Source of the DNA: Psychrobacter sp. UBA3480
Lineage (GTDB): Bacteria > Pseudomonadota > Gammaproteobacteria > Pseudomonadales > Moraxellaceae
DNA length: 41,424 bases
NCBI RefSeq assembly: GCF_002377945.1
Contig: NZ_DFQV01000002.1
Coordinates: 1-41,424, forward strand
Direction: 5' to 3'
Within the stretch, counting starts at the first letter, position 1, and the number at the start of each line of letters is the position of its first letter. A program made the translations under genes and the position numbers. Shown one piece after another: positions 8,469 to 16,845 of this stretch. The notes beneath the pieces were generated by a model. It was not told the origin of the DNA and searched no databases. It saw only the letters and a program-made list of their open reading frames with translations.

Positions 8469-9426
8469 TCATTTTTATTTTCACATTCGCCAATAACAGC
8501 CCTGATAAGATCAACATCATGGCCAGCATTTTCCACCACGTCACCACTTCTCCTGTGAGTAGTACTGAGGTCACCATACCGAATACAGGCACCAATAGCG
8601 CAAATGGCATAACCTTGGAGGCAGTATTTTGACTGAGTAAGTGTGCCCACAGACCAAAGCCAATTAAGGTTGAGATATAGACGATAAACCCAAGTGAGAG
8701 CCAAGACTTGAGTGATGCTTCAGTAAACGTCGCTAGTTGCCATGCATCAGTCTCAAATATAAGAGAAGATATCGTTAACATCACGCAAGCAATGAGACCG
8801 CCCCAGACTACCAGCGTTAGCGCAGACAGAGCAGAGGCTTTATTTTTTTCAGTGCTAGATGGGGCAACAGATACCCTTGTTCCTTGCTGCGTTTCTTGTA
8901 GGGCAGCTTTCTCTGACGCTTTTTCTGAGGCCTGTTTTGATGCTTGCTTGGATGCAATATTACCAAAGCTCCAACCGATGGCAGCTATCAGGATACAGAT
9001 GAACCCTGCCAAAGGCATATCACCGCCAAGGTTTAACGCAATCACGCTGAGTCCTAGTACACCGACCAACATACCGACGATTTGCATACGGCTGACTGCT
9101 TCACCCAATATAAAGTAAGCTAGCAATACTGTGATAAAAATCTGAATTTGTAGCAGTAGTGCCGTTAGCCCCGGGGATGAACCCAGATGCATCGCTGTAA
9201 ACACAAAGGCGTATTGCATGACAAATGTACCGATGGCATAAATAAACAAGGTACGGTTGAATTTAGGCGGCTTTAGAAATAAAACCAGAGGCACAGCAGT
9301 AAAGAAAAAACGCAGGGCGGTAAGCATCAATGGCGGAAAGCTCTCAAGACCCCACGCAATAAAAGTAAAATTCACGCCCCAGATAAAGGTAACCAGTACA
9401 GCCAATGCAGTATATATAGGGGACAT
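8455..9426 (-). CDS. EamA/DMT-superfamily exporter with a Lys/Ser-rich loop insert
   Basis: A 323-residue inner-membrane protein with about ten hydrophobic segments and the two-fold EamA repeat (starts MSPIYTALAVLVTFIWGVNF). Such proteins export amino acids or other metabolites; the substrate cannot be told. Between the two halves (about residues 162-205) sits an unusual hydrophilic loop with a 4-residue repeat, ASKQASKQASEKASEK, followed by a Gln/Thr/Ser-rich stretch. That loop is much longer than in typical EamA proteins. Its stop codon lies within a shared terminator. Confidence 0.88.
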   Translation of the reverse strand: MSPIYTALAVLVTFIWGVNFTFIAWGLESFPPLMLTALRFFFTAVPLVLFLKPPKFNRTLFIYAIGTFVMQYAFVFTAMHLGSSPGLTALLLQIQIFITVLLAYFILGEAVSRMQIVGMLVGVLGLSVIALNLGGDMPLAGFICILIAAIGWSFGNIASKQASKQASEKASEKAALQETQQGTRVSVAPSSTEKNKASALSALTLVVWGGLIACVMLTISSLIFETDAWQLATFTEASLKSWLSLGFIVYISTLIGFGLWAHLLSQNTASKVMPFALLVPVFGMVTSVLLTGEVVTWWKMLAMMLILSGLLLANVKIKMKKSC

Positions 9427-9548
9427 ATGAGCTATCCTAGAGAAATAGTATCCGTTGTCGGAAGTGATTAGATTTGATTGTGTTTGGCTGATATTTAGGC
9501 TTAGAATTATAGTCGAAAGGTCACTATATAATAGGACGGTACTAGCAC

Positions 9549-9655
9549 TATAGTCGATTCAATTTAAAAGTAGTACAAGGCAACCGAGTGTAGATGTATA
9601 TTAAATACTTCAAGCGAGGTTAACGCTGTAATACTTTTATAGTGGAATGACTATA
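9549..9655. repeat. 107-bp dispersed repeat, copy 2 (MITE-like, inverted relative to copy 1)
   Basis: Ends are imperfect 24-bp inverted repeats (TATAGTC at the outside, AAAAGTA inside, about 19 of 24 matching). The whole is homologous to 3678-3784 read on the opposite strand. It fills most of the 244-bp gap between the EamA start and the MocR gene stop. Another TATAGTC occurs just outside, at about 9506. Confidence 0.75.
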
Positions 9656-9670
9656 TAAGTCTCTGATTGG

Positions 9671-11050
9671 TTAGTCTAACGATTGAGCCAATACCTCGAA
9701 AACTTTTGAATGACTCATCTGTGCCACATTGAACCGCATAAAGTTCTCAGCATTGTCCGATTGGCTAAAAACATTACCCGGTGCCAATACCACACCCTGT
9801 GATAAGCAGCGATTGGCCAATTCGGTCGCATTATTATTCTTAGGTAATCGGCACCATAGGAACATACCTGCTTGTGGAAGCAGCCACGGTACGATGCCCA
9901 ATTTAGCCAATCGTGGTAGCGTATGAGTACGTGCGTTTGCCAGCCGAGTATGGATATCATTCATATGCTTACGGTAGCCGCTATCAGTCAACGCTGAGAA
10001 TACAACAGCTGCGGCCAGCTGACTGCCACCAAACCCAGTCGCTATCTTTAAATCGACCAAACTCTCGACCCATTCTGTAGGCGCGGCAATATAACCACAG
10101 CGTAGAGATGCGGATAACGTTTTAGAAAAACTGCCGATATAGAATACGCGTGATAACCCATCCAAAGCCGCCAATCTCGCTGCAGGCTTGACTTCAAAAT
10201 CTGCAAAAATATCGTCTTCGATAATGTACAAACCAGCTGCTTGGGCCAATTGTAATACACGGTATGCCGTAGCAGGTGACAACGTTGCGCCCGAAGGATT
10301 GTGAATGGCAGCATTGGTGATGTACAGGCGCGGCTTATGCTCATCTAAAATCGCTGCAAAGGCCTCTACATCTGGCCCATTTGGCGTATAAGGGACGCCA
10401 ACTACTTTGACCCGATGGGCAAGCAGCTGTGCTCGAAAGTTAAAATAACAAGGATCATCGACGACAACCGTATCACCTGGTGTCAGCAAAAATCGAAAAA
10501 TCAAATCTATCGCTTGAGTGCCGGAATCCGTCAATATAACCTGTGACGGTTCTGCATTGATACTCAATCCTGCCATACGCCGCGTGAGTAGTTGGCGCAA
10601 TGTTAACAATCCTAGCGGCGTTGCATACTCACTGATAATGGACGCGTCAGCTTTTGCTACATTTCGCAGACCACGGCGTATACCTGCCTCAAACAGCCAG
10701 TCCGCTGGTAACCAGCCGCAGCCTGGCTTTAGTGCACCATCGGGTGGCTCCAGCGACTGCCGCGATACCCACAATGGATCTACCACTCGTTCAATTTTTG
10801 GTGCTATATCTGTCAATGATAGTGGCGCTGTCGTCTCTGCCACATAGAACCCTGCACCAGGGCGGGAGTAGATAATGCCCTCAGTTTGCAGGCGTTCATA
10901 GGCTTCAACCACGGTCGATGGTGAGAACCCATAATCTTTGGCAGTAGCACGGACAGACGGTAGCCGCGACTCTGGCATGTAGATGACAGTCGCTATTTTC
11001 TCTTTTACGTCAGCCATGACAACTTCGATGCGTGTTAGCTTCTTATTCAT
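9671..11050 (-). CDS. MocR/PdxR-type transcriptional regulator (GntR HTH + aminotransferase fold)
   Basis: A 459-residue fusion. Residues 1-75 form a GntR-type winged helix (SRLPSVRATAKDYGFSPSTVVEAYERLQ). From about 110 on it has the fold-type I aminotransferase domain, with the PLP-binding Lys in GSFSKTLSASLRCGY. MocR regulators sense PLP or amino-acid adducts and usually control a divergent gene. Here that is the MFS transporter at 11316, across a 265-bp region with inverted repeats at 11136-11165 and 11240-11277. The start has no strong ribosome-binding site, but the HTH needs this N-terminus. Assignment to the family is firm; the effector is unknown. Confidence 0.92.
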   Translation of the reverse strand: MNKKLTRIEVVMADVKEKIATVIYMPESRLPSVRATAKDYGFSPSTVVEAYERLQTEGIIYSRPGAGFYVAETTAPLSLTDIAPKIERVVDPLWVSRQSLEPPDGALKPGCGWLPADWLFEAGIRRGLRNVAKADASIISEYATPLGLLTLRQLLTRRMAGLSINAEPSQVILTDSGTQAIDLIFRFLLTPGDTVVVDDPCYFNFRAQLLAHRVKVVGVPYTPNGPDVEAFAAILDEHKPRLYITNAAIHNPSGATLSPATAYRVLQLAQAAGLYIIEDDIFADFEVKPAARLAALDGLSRVFYIGSFSKTLSASLRCGYIAAPTEWVESLVDLKIATGFGGSQLAAAVVFSALTDSGYRKHMNDIHTRLANARTHTLPRLAKLGIVPWLLPQAGMFLWCRLPKNNNATELANRCLSQGVVLAPGNVFSQSDNAENFMRFNVAQMSHSKVFEVLAQSLD

Positions 11051-11135
11051 ATTTTTTACAATTTTTGGTAAGGCAGATTTTGTGAAGGTTTTATCTTAAG
11101 GGTACAGCTAGGACAATATATGGGTAGGATATCCC

Positions 11136-11165
11136 AACTGTATGGGTTTTATAGACCAAACAGTT
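11136..11165. promoter_or_regulatory. Inverted repeat AACTGT-N18-ACAGTT in the MocR/MFS intergenic region
   Basis: Six-base arms at 11136-11141 and 11160-11165 lie 86 bp upstream of the mocR-type start. It is a candidate operator for the adjacent regulator; by sequence alone it could be chance. Confidence 0.35.
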
Positions 11166-11239
11166 CTGTCTAATTGTACTGTATTGTATATAGATAACCT
11201 ACTGTGCTTTTGTTTTAATTATTGAACGTAAACGATGTA

Positions 11240-11277
11240 GAGGTAGGTGTGATTCTATTGTGAATCGCACTTACCTC
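11240..11277. promoter_or_regulatory. 16-bp-arm inverted repeat upstream of the MFS gene
   Basis: GAGGTAGGTGTGATTC and GAATCGCACTTACCTC face each other across 6 nt (14 of 16 pairs match). It ends 38 nt before the MFS start and has no T-run after it. It may be an operator or a leader hairpin that hides or exposes the MFS translation start. Confidence 0.5.
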
Positions 11278-11315
11278 AGTCAATTCAACGATTATTATTC
11301 GAAAAGCAGCGATAT

Positions 11316-12497
11316 ATGACTACAAAAAAATATAATAAATATTTGGCCTTTGCCTTATGCGTGATAACGACAAGCGTCAATATCCAAGGGCCGCTTTATG
11401 CCGTTTATGCACACAATGATGGCTATGGCGTGCTAGCAACTACGATAGCATTTTCCTTTTATGTATTGGGTGTCATACCCGTATTGTTAGCTTTTGGCGG
11501 ATTGTCTGATCGCATCGGACGGCGCAAGGTGATTTTAATCTCTTTAGCCCTATCGATAGCAGCGACAGCTCTCATGTTGTTTTATCCGTACACGCGAGCA
11601 TTAGCAGTAGCACGATTCGTACTGGGTGTGGGAACGGCTCTGATGGCTGCTACGGCGACTGCCTATATGATTGAGCTGCTTGGTTCATCAGATACGATGC
11701 GTGCGACAGCGTGGGTGACGGCCAGTACGACGATAGGTTTTGGTCTTGGTCCTGTATTGACGACGGTTTCTTTGATGTTTTATGAAACCGATCAGCCAGC
11801 CAGTTTTCTCTTACTGCTAGCGAGCGGGATATTCGCTATGTTTTTGTTATATCAATTACCAGAGACGGCACCTAAACGCACTAATTTGCCCACCTCTATG
11901 CTACGGCTACCTTATTTTAATCGTGAAGTTATATGGTATGGCAGCGGTATTTTGATTTGTTGGGCGACGACCGGATTGGTGTTGTCAGTTATTCCCTCAG
12001 TGCTGGCCACGCATGGACTGGCTAAGTATGCAGGGGTATCCTCTATGTTAGCCATCAGTTGTGGATTGATCGTTCAGCCAATCGCCCGAAAGCTTGACCC
12101 TCAAGTTTCAAGCAAGCTAGGTCTTCTGATCTTACTACCAGCTTATGCTTTATTGGCTTGGGGGACGTTGAATGCCAATCTACCAGTGATTCTTTTGGCG
12201 GCATTTTTGGCCAGTACTAGTTGCTATGGCTTTGTTTATTTAGGCGGTATGTTAGGAGTCGCAAAATCTGCTGGAAATGAGCAGGCACGTGCAAGTGCAG
12301 GCTATTTTCTGATGGCATATATAGGGCTTAGTGTCCCCGTCATCTTTACTGGTTTGATTGTGGATCGGTATGGTGCTGCTACTGCGTTCTACGCCTTTGG
12401 TGTGTTTTCATTAGTTGGTGTGATTGTCTTATTTGCTAGCCAGCCTATGTTGAAAATCGGACGTCATTCGAACGCCCATTTGCATAGCGTGACTTAG
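11316..12497 (+). CDS. MFS transporter (drug/metabolite exporter type)
   Basis: A 393-residue protein with about twelve hydrophobic segments. The major-facilitator signature GLSDRIGRRKV lies between segments 2 and 3, at about residues 68-78, as in 12-segment proton-linked exporters. Divergent from a MocR-type regulator that probably controls it. The substrate is unknown; a drug or small metabolite is most likely. Followed by the terminator at 12564. Confidence 0.88.
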   Translation: MTTKKYNKYLAFALCVITTSVNIQGPLYAVYAHNDGYGVLATTIAFSFYVLGVIPVLLAFGGLSDRIGRRKVILISLALSIAATALMLFYPYTRALAVARFVLGVGTALMAATATAYMIELLGSSDTMRATAWVTASTTIGFGLGPVLTTVSLMFYETDQPASFLLLLASGIFAMFLLYQLPETAPKRTNLPTSMLRLPYFNREVIWYGSGILICWATTGLVLSVIPSVLATHGLAKYAGVSSMLAISCGLIVQPIARKLDPQVSSKLGLLILLPAYALLAWGTLNANLPVILLAAFLASTSCYGFVYLGGMLGVAKSAGNEQARASAGYFLMAYIGLSVPVIFTGLIVDRYGAATAFYAFGVFSLVGVIVLFASQPMLKIGRHSNAHLHSVT

Positions 12498-12563
12498 AAT
12501 AAAATTGATAGTACAGTTTTCTATTCATTCAATATCTTTCTATGCAGCATCTTCAATTTTAGA

Positions 12564-12599
12564 AAAAAAGTCCTTTATACTGATATAAAGGACTTTTTT
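12564..12599. terminator. Bidirectional intrinsic terminator
   Basis: A perfect hairpin, AAAAAAGTCCTTTATA and TATAAAGGACTTTTTT around a 4-nt loop, with A/T runs on both sides. It separates the convergent MFS and ampC genes. Confidence 0.9.
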
Positions 12600-12669
12600 A
12601 CATTCATTATATTGGTTTAAAAAAGGTGAATATCACTAGAGATACAGCAACGTTCTGTTTTCTTCTACT

Positions 12670-13845
12670 TCAATTAGCCATCGCACTTTGCAGGATGGTG
12701 TAAGCCGCTTTGACCCTCTCTGCGTTGGGGTAGTTCTTATTTGCCAAAATGACAATGCCAGATTTTTTTGCGGGAATATAAGCGATATATCCACCGAATC
12801 CATTGGTAGCGCCTGTCTTGTTCACCCATACATCGTTTAAAACAGGTGTCGGCTGATTGTTTGCTGTAATAGGCTGTGGCTTGAGCACCACATCCGTTGA
12901 ATTACCTTCAAGTAGTGTGTCTAGCTGAGTGGGGAATGGATACATCTCCCACGCCAATCCCTGTGTAACAGTGCTCGCTTGATAGTATCCCTTTCTAGTG
13001 TTTTGCAATGACTGTTGAATATCTTTATCCAAAGGGATTAACCCCATATTAGCCGCCATGTAATGGGTCATATCCGCGCTGGTTGATTTAATACCATAAG
13101 CTTCGGCGTCCAAAATCCCAGGGTTAACTCTTATCGGCTCTCCAGCAGCGTTATAACCAAATGCATAATCGTCCATTTTGTCGTTAGGAACATTGATAAA
13201 GGTACTAGGCATATTGAGTAAGGGCAGTATTTTATCTTCCATCACCTGTGTGTAATCCGCGCCCATACTCAAGGCTGATATATGGCCGAACAGTCCTATA
13301 CTGGCGTTAGAGTATAGACGTTTTGAGTTGATAGGGAAGGCAGGTTGCCACGACTTATAGTAGCGGAACAATTCCTTATTGTTTTTGATATCGTTAGGTA
13401 CTTGAAGTGGTAGACCACCTGCCGAATAGGTGGCTAGGTTGATAAGCTTGGTGTTACCAATGGCGCTGTCTTGTAGATAAGGAATGTATTTATCAGCGGT
13501 ATCCTCCAAGTCGAGTGTGCCATTGAGCTCTGAGTAACTTGCCAAAGTCGCGGCAAAGGTCTTACTGATAGAGCCCAACTCAAAGATAGTGTTTTCTGAA
13601 ACAGCCTTGCCAGATTGTTTGTCAGCCAAACCGTAGTTATAAAAAGACGACTTTCCATCGACAATAATGCCAAACGCCATACCTGGAATATCATGTGCTT
13701 TCATTAGCGACTTGGCTTGTGCATCGACTGTGCTTTTCAGATGACTGTCGCTGTCTGCTGCTTGCACTTGTCCAGATATCAATGAGGCGGCAATGACAGC
13801 AGTCAGACCAACTCGGCTAAAAAGTGTTTGCACTGATTTTTTCAT
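12670..13845 (-). CDS. ampC: Class C (AmpC-type) beta-lactamase
   Basis: A 391-residue serine beta-lactamase with a signal peptide (cleavage after VQA, about residue 29), acting in the periplasm. All catalytic motifs are present: SISK (nucleophile Ser92, Lys95), YSN (178-180) and KTG (343-345), in the usual spacing for class C. The omega-loop area (about 225-260) looks intact. No ampR-like LysR gene is adjacent, so inducible control is not indicated by context. Expression is likely low and constitutive, a common situation in Acinetobacter and Psychrobacter. The closest named enzyme cannot be decided by eye. Confidence 0.93.
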   Translation of the reverse strand: MKKSVQTLFSRVGLTAVIAASLISGQVQAADSDSHLKSTVDAQAKSLMKAHDIPGMAFGIIVDGKSSFYNYGLADKQSGKAVSENTIFELGSISKTFAATLASYSELNGTLDLEDTADKYIPYLQDSAIGNTKLINLATYSAGGLPLQVPNDIKNNKELFRYYKSWQPAFPINSKRLYSNASIGLFGHISALSMGADYTQVMEDKILPLLNMPSTFINVPNDKMDDYAFGYNAAGEPIRVNPGILDAEAYGIKSTSADMTHYMAANMGLIPLDKDIQQSLQNTRKGYYQASTVTQGLAWEMYPFPTQLDTLLEGNSTDVVLKPQPITANNQPTPVLNDVWVNKTGATNGFGGYIAYIPAKKSGIVILANKNYPNAERVKAAYTILQSAMAN

Positions 13846-14454
13846 GATTATATTACTTGTCCGTTTTGTTAGAAGTAGCGGAGGTCTATTCCTTTAGCGA
13901 GTCTGCAAATAGGTTACTGACTTCGAGAATGTCATTTCGTGTTTTCCTATTTTATTTTTACAGAACCTCCGTATTTTTACAGAATACCAATATTCCGGCA
14001 AGCTGAAATCGGTGTATTGAACACGGATTAAGGGCTAATTCATACTTCTACTATGAATGTTTAAACGTATTTGTCTCTCATTTATTGAGGAATTGTCGTG
14101 TGCGCGACAAACTTCTAAGCGCTGTTATGAAATTATAGTCTACAGGCAAGGGATGTCGTCAATGATAAACCTTAACTTATCACTAAATAAATTAATCAGG
14201 GATAAATGATGAATAGTAATCAAAATGCTTATGGTATTGTCTGCGCTGTTTTTTTTGTTTGACAGCAATTTGGCGCATTTTTTTTGTTATGTTTAAAATG
14301 AGGACAAACCCTAAAAACACAACTTTTGTCATTATCTTGTCATAACCGCATCGTATCCTTGAGCTCACTATGAATGGTGGCTGCGTATGGCTGATGTCTT
14401 GACTTATTGTATGAGTCATTGATAACAGTAGGCGCATCAATACAAGGTTTGTTT
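13846..14454. other. 609-bp intergenic region with several small inverted and direct repeats
   Basis: No gene is supported. It holds a direct repeat TATTTTTACAGAA at 13953-13965 and 13972-13984 upstream of ampC, hairpins at 14038-14058 (ATTCATA/TATGAAT) and 14093-14110 (TTGTCG/CGACAA), and the solo transposon-like end at 14225-14311. The true start of the downstream kinase is at 14455. Confidence 0.5.
14225..14311. mobile_element. Solo end of an element related to the MITE at 40260-40429
   Basis: Read on minus from 14311, it begins GGGTTTGTCCTCATTTTAAA. It matches the MITE end GGGCGTGTCCTCATTTTAAA and continues to match over about 70 bp, including the block AATTGC-GTCAAACAA. TA follows at 14312. 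No partner end is visible on the other side, so this is a remnant. The minus strand also has an open stretch (IAVKQKKQRRQYHKHF) whose shadow, with stops, is in the MITE; it may be a relic of transposase coding. Confidence 0.6.
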
Positions 14455-16812
14455 ATGAGTGTGGCTAATCGGCTTGGTAGTATTTCCACGCGCATGCTGA
14501 TTATTTTGGCATTGGCTTTTTTATTGATTATTCTGATGGTGTACTGGGTTATTGAAACCCAAGCGAAGCCGCGCCTACTAGAGATGACTTCAGAAACAGT
14601 GGTTGAAACGGGTAATGAAGCAATCAATAGCATCATGGCGAGTATCAGCCATGTCGATGGATTGGCAAAGGCGACCAGTACGATGGCTGGTGGCTTGCCA
14701 AAAGAAGACGTTCTTTATAAAGAAACCTTTGGCAATCTCATGCAGCAGACGGACCTGCGAATCGTGGGCGGAGGTGTATGGTTTGACCCTAATATGTATG
14801 AGCAAGGTCGAGAGCGTCAGTCGTTTGTGTGGGCGCGTGATGATGCAGGCAACATGCAACCATCAGAACGCTATAATCAAGTGAGCCAAACACCCAATCC
14901 TTATTATCGAGATTGGTGGTACATTCCAGCGATGTATGCACGTCATGACCACTGTGTCTGGAGCCGTGCGTATGTGGATCCCGTGAGCAATCAGCCGATG
15001 ATGACTTGTGCCAAGTCATTATATGACAGTCGTAACCAAGCTTTTGATGGCGTGGTGAGTTTTAATTTGTTATTGGATAATCTCGATGATGCCATGAAAA
15101 AATGGCAAGATAAGGTAGGTGGTTACGTCTTTTTGGTAGACCTGGACAATCGGTTTTTGACCTTTCCTGATCAGTCGATGGTCACTCAAGTGACGGAAGA
15201 TAATCCTCAGGGCGAAATGGTAACCGCACATCAATTGGCCAAGAAAAACCCTAGCTTTGTACCTATTGCTGATCGCCTAGATAGTATCAATCGCACACTG
15301 ATCGATGAAGCGACTGCCAAAGATGAAGGCCGTTTCACGCTCGCCGCCCGTAGTATTTTGAGCACGACCAATTTGGACAAAGTCAGCGAACAAGAATCCC
15401 AATTACTCTCCGCATTATTGCTGTTGAACATCGATCAGACGTTTAACTTAGTCGGCAGTCATTTGGTCGATACCATCGCTGTGCCCAATGATTTTGTGTT
15501 GCAGCAGTCTGCCACCGCTTTTGTGTTTCGTATGCCATTTACGTATTGGAAGATGGTCATCGTTAAGCCTGATAATGACATGATGAGCGTGGCAAATGCA
15601 CTGTCAAACCAGCTGATTCAAGCCATGCTATTGGGGTTTATTCCGATTTTATTACTGACTGCATGGGTGTTTCGTCGCTACTTTACGCGTCCATTGAAGC
15701 ACATGGCAATGGCCGTGGCTGATATGGGCACATTGATTGAGCAAAAACAATATCAAAAATTAAGCGTGCATAAATTGCCACACTCAAATGTCAGTGAAAT
15801 CCAAGTCATCAGCGAGCAGACCAATCAACTAATTGATCGTGTCGTCGAAAACGAAGGCGCGCTTGCTGAAATAAATGTCCATCTAGAGAGCCAAGTGACC
15901 GCCCGTACGAAAGATTTGCAGCAAGCCATGGACGAATTAAAAGCCTCACAAGTGCACCTAGTACGCTCCGAAAAAATGGCCACACTCGGTCAGATGGTGG
16001 CAGGCGTGGCGCACGAGGTCAATACGCCTCTTGGCTATGTGCGTAGCAATATGGAGCTGGTCGGTGATAACCTCATGCGTTTTGATGAGCTGATACAGCA
16101 TACCGATCAATTATTGCATGCGTTAAAAGAACCAGAGGCTGACCAAGCACAAGTGACTCAATTGATAGAGGAGACCTTGCAGTGTTGTGAGGCAATTAAA
16201 GAAGATGAAGTCAGTGAGGATTTGATAGATTTGATCAAAGACGGCCTGTATGGCGTCGATCAGATTGCGGAGTTGGTCGTGAGTTTGCGTGATTTCTCTC
16301 GAATTGACGAATCCAAGGTAAAAGAGGTCGATATCAATGACTGTATCAACACGTCTTTGGTGATGGCACGTAATAATCTAAAAACTCTAGATGTCAGCAC
16401 CAGTCTGGCTGAGCTACCATTGATTCAATGCAATCCTTCGCAAATCAACCAAGTATTACTCAATCTATTTAATAATGCCGCCCAAGCCATGCCAATGGAT
16501 CATAAAGGGACATTACAGATCCTCTCGTCTGTTGATGAGTCGCGACAATACGTGGCAATCAGCATTACAGATAATGGTGCTGGTATCAAAGAGAGTATTT
16601 TAACGCAGATCTTTGAGCCCTTTTTTACTACCAAAAAAGCTGGTGATGGCACAGGGTTGGGATTGGCTATCACAGCACAAATTATCGAACAACATAGCGG
16701 TCGCATCGAGGTCAGCTCAATCGTTGGCACTGGAACGACGTTTACCATCCTGCTGCCGATACAGTCTATCGCTCATAAAACCGAATCTTCACAGGCCTTA
16801 TTTGAAAGTTGA
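14455..16812 (+). CDS. Cache-domain sensor histidine kinase
   Basis: The ATG at 14455 (AAGG 7 nt upstream) gives 785 residues; a TTG 48 nt earlier is less likely. Order: membrane segment (about 13-32), a large periplasmic double-Cache sensor with YYRDWWYIPA and WSRAYVDP, a second membrane segment (about 380-400), HAMP, a coiled coil, HisKA with phospho-acceptor His520 in GVAHEVNTPLG, and a HATPase domain (NLFNNAAQAM, FEPFFTTKKAGDGTGLGLAI). Cache sensors bind small ligands such as amino or organic acids. The response regulator is 33 nt downstream and is the obvious partner. The signal is unknown. Confidence 0.9.
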   Translation: MSVANRLGSISTRMLIILALAFLLIILMVYWVIETQAKPRLLEMTSETVVETGNEAINSIMASISHVDGLAKATSTMAGGLPKEDVLYKETFGNLMQQTDLRIVGGGVWFDPNMYEQGRERQSFVWARDDAGNMQPSERYNQVSQTPNPYYRDWWYIPAMYARHDHCVWSRAYVDPVSNQPMMTCAKSLYDSRNQAFDGVVSFNLLLDNLDDAMKKWQDKVGGYVFLVDLDNRFLTFPDQSMVTQVTEDNPQGEMVTAHQLAKKNPSFVPIADRLDSINRTLIDEATAKDEGRFTLAARSILSTTNLDKVSEQESQLLSALLLLNIDQTFNLVGSHLVDTIAVPNDFVLQQSATAFVFRMPFTYWKMVIVKPDNDMMSVANALSNQLIQAMLLGFIPILLLTAWVFRRYFTRPLKHMAMAVADMGTLIEQKQYQKLSVHKLPHSNVSEIQVISEQTNQLIDRVVENEGALAEINVHLESQVTARTKDLQQAMDELKASQVHLVRSEKMATLGQMVAGVAHEVNTPLGYVRSNMELVGDNLMRFDELIQHTDQLLHALKEPEADQAQVTQLIEETLQCCEAIKEDEVSEDLIDLIKDGLYGVDQIAELVVSLRDFSRIDESKVKEVDINDCINTSLVMARNNLKTLDVSTSLAELPLIQCNPSQINQVLLNLFNNAAQAMPMDHKGTLQILSSVDESRQYVAISITDNGAGIKESILTQIFEPFFTTKKAGDGTGLGLAITAQIIEQHSGRIEVSSIVGTGTTFTILLPIQSIAHKTESSQALFES

Positions 16813-16845
16813 GAGACTTCCAACTACTTATTTAAAGAGAGCCTC

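Noticed and set aside
14192..14440. 82-codon minus-strand frame near 14.3 kb as a gene
   Set aside because: It runs across the solo transposon end and the kinase upstream region; only a part may be relic coding sequence.
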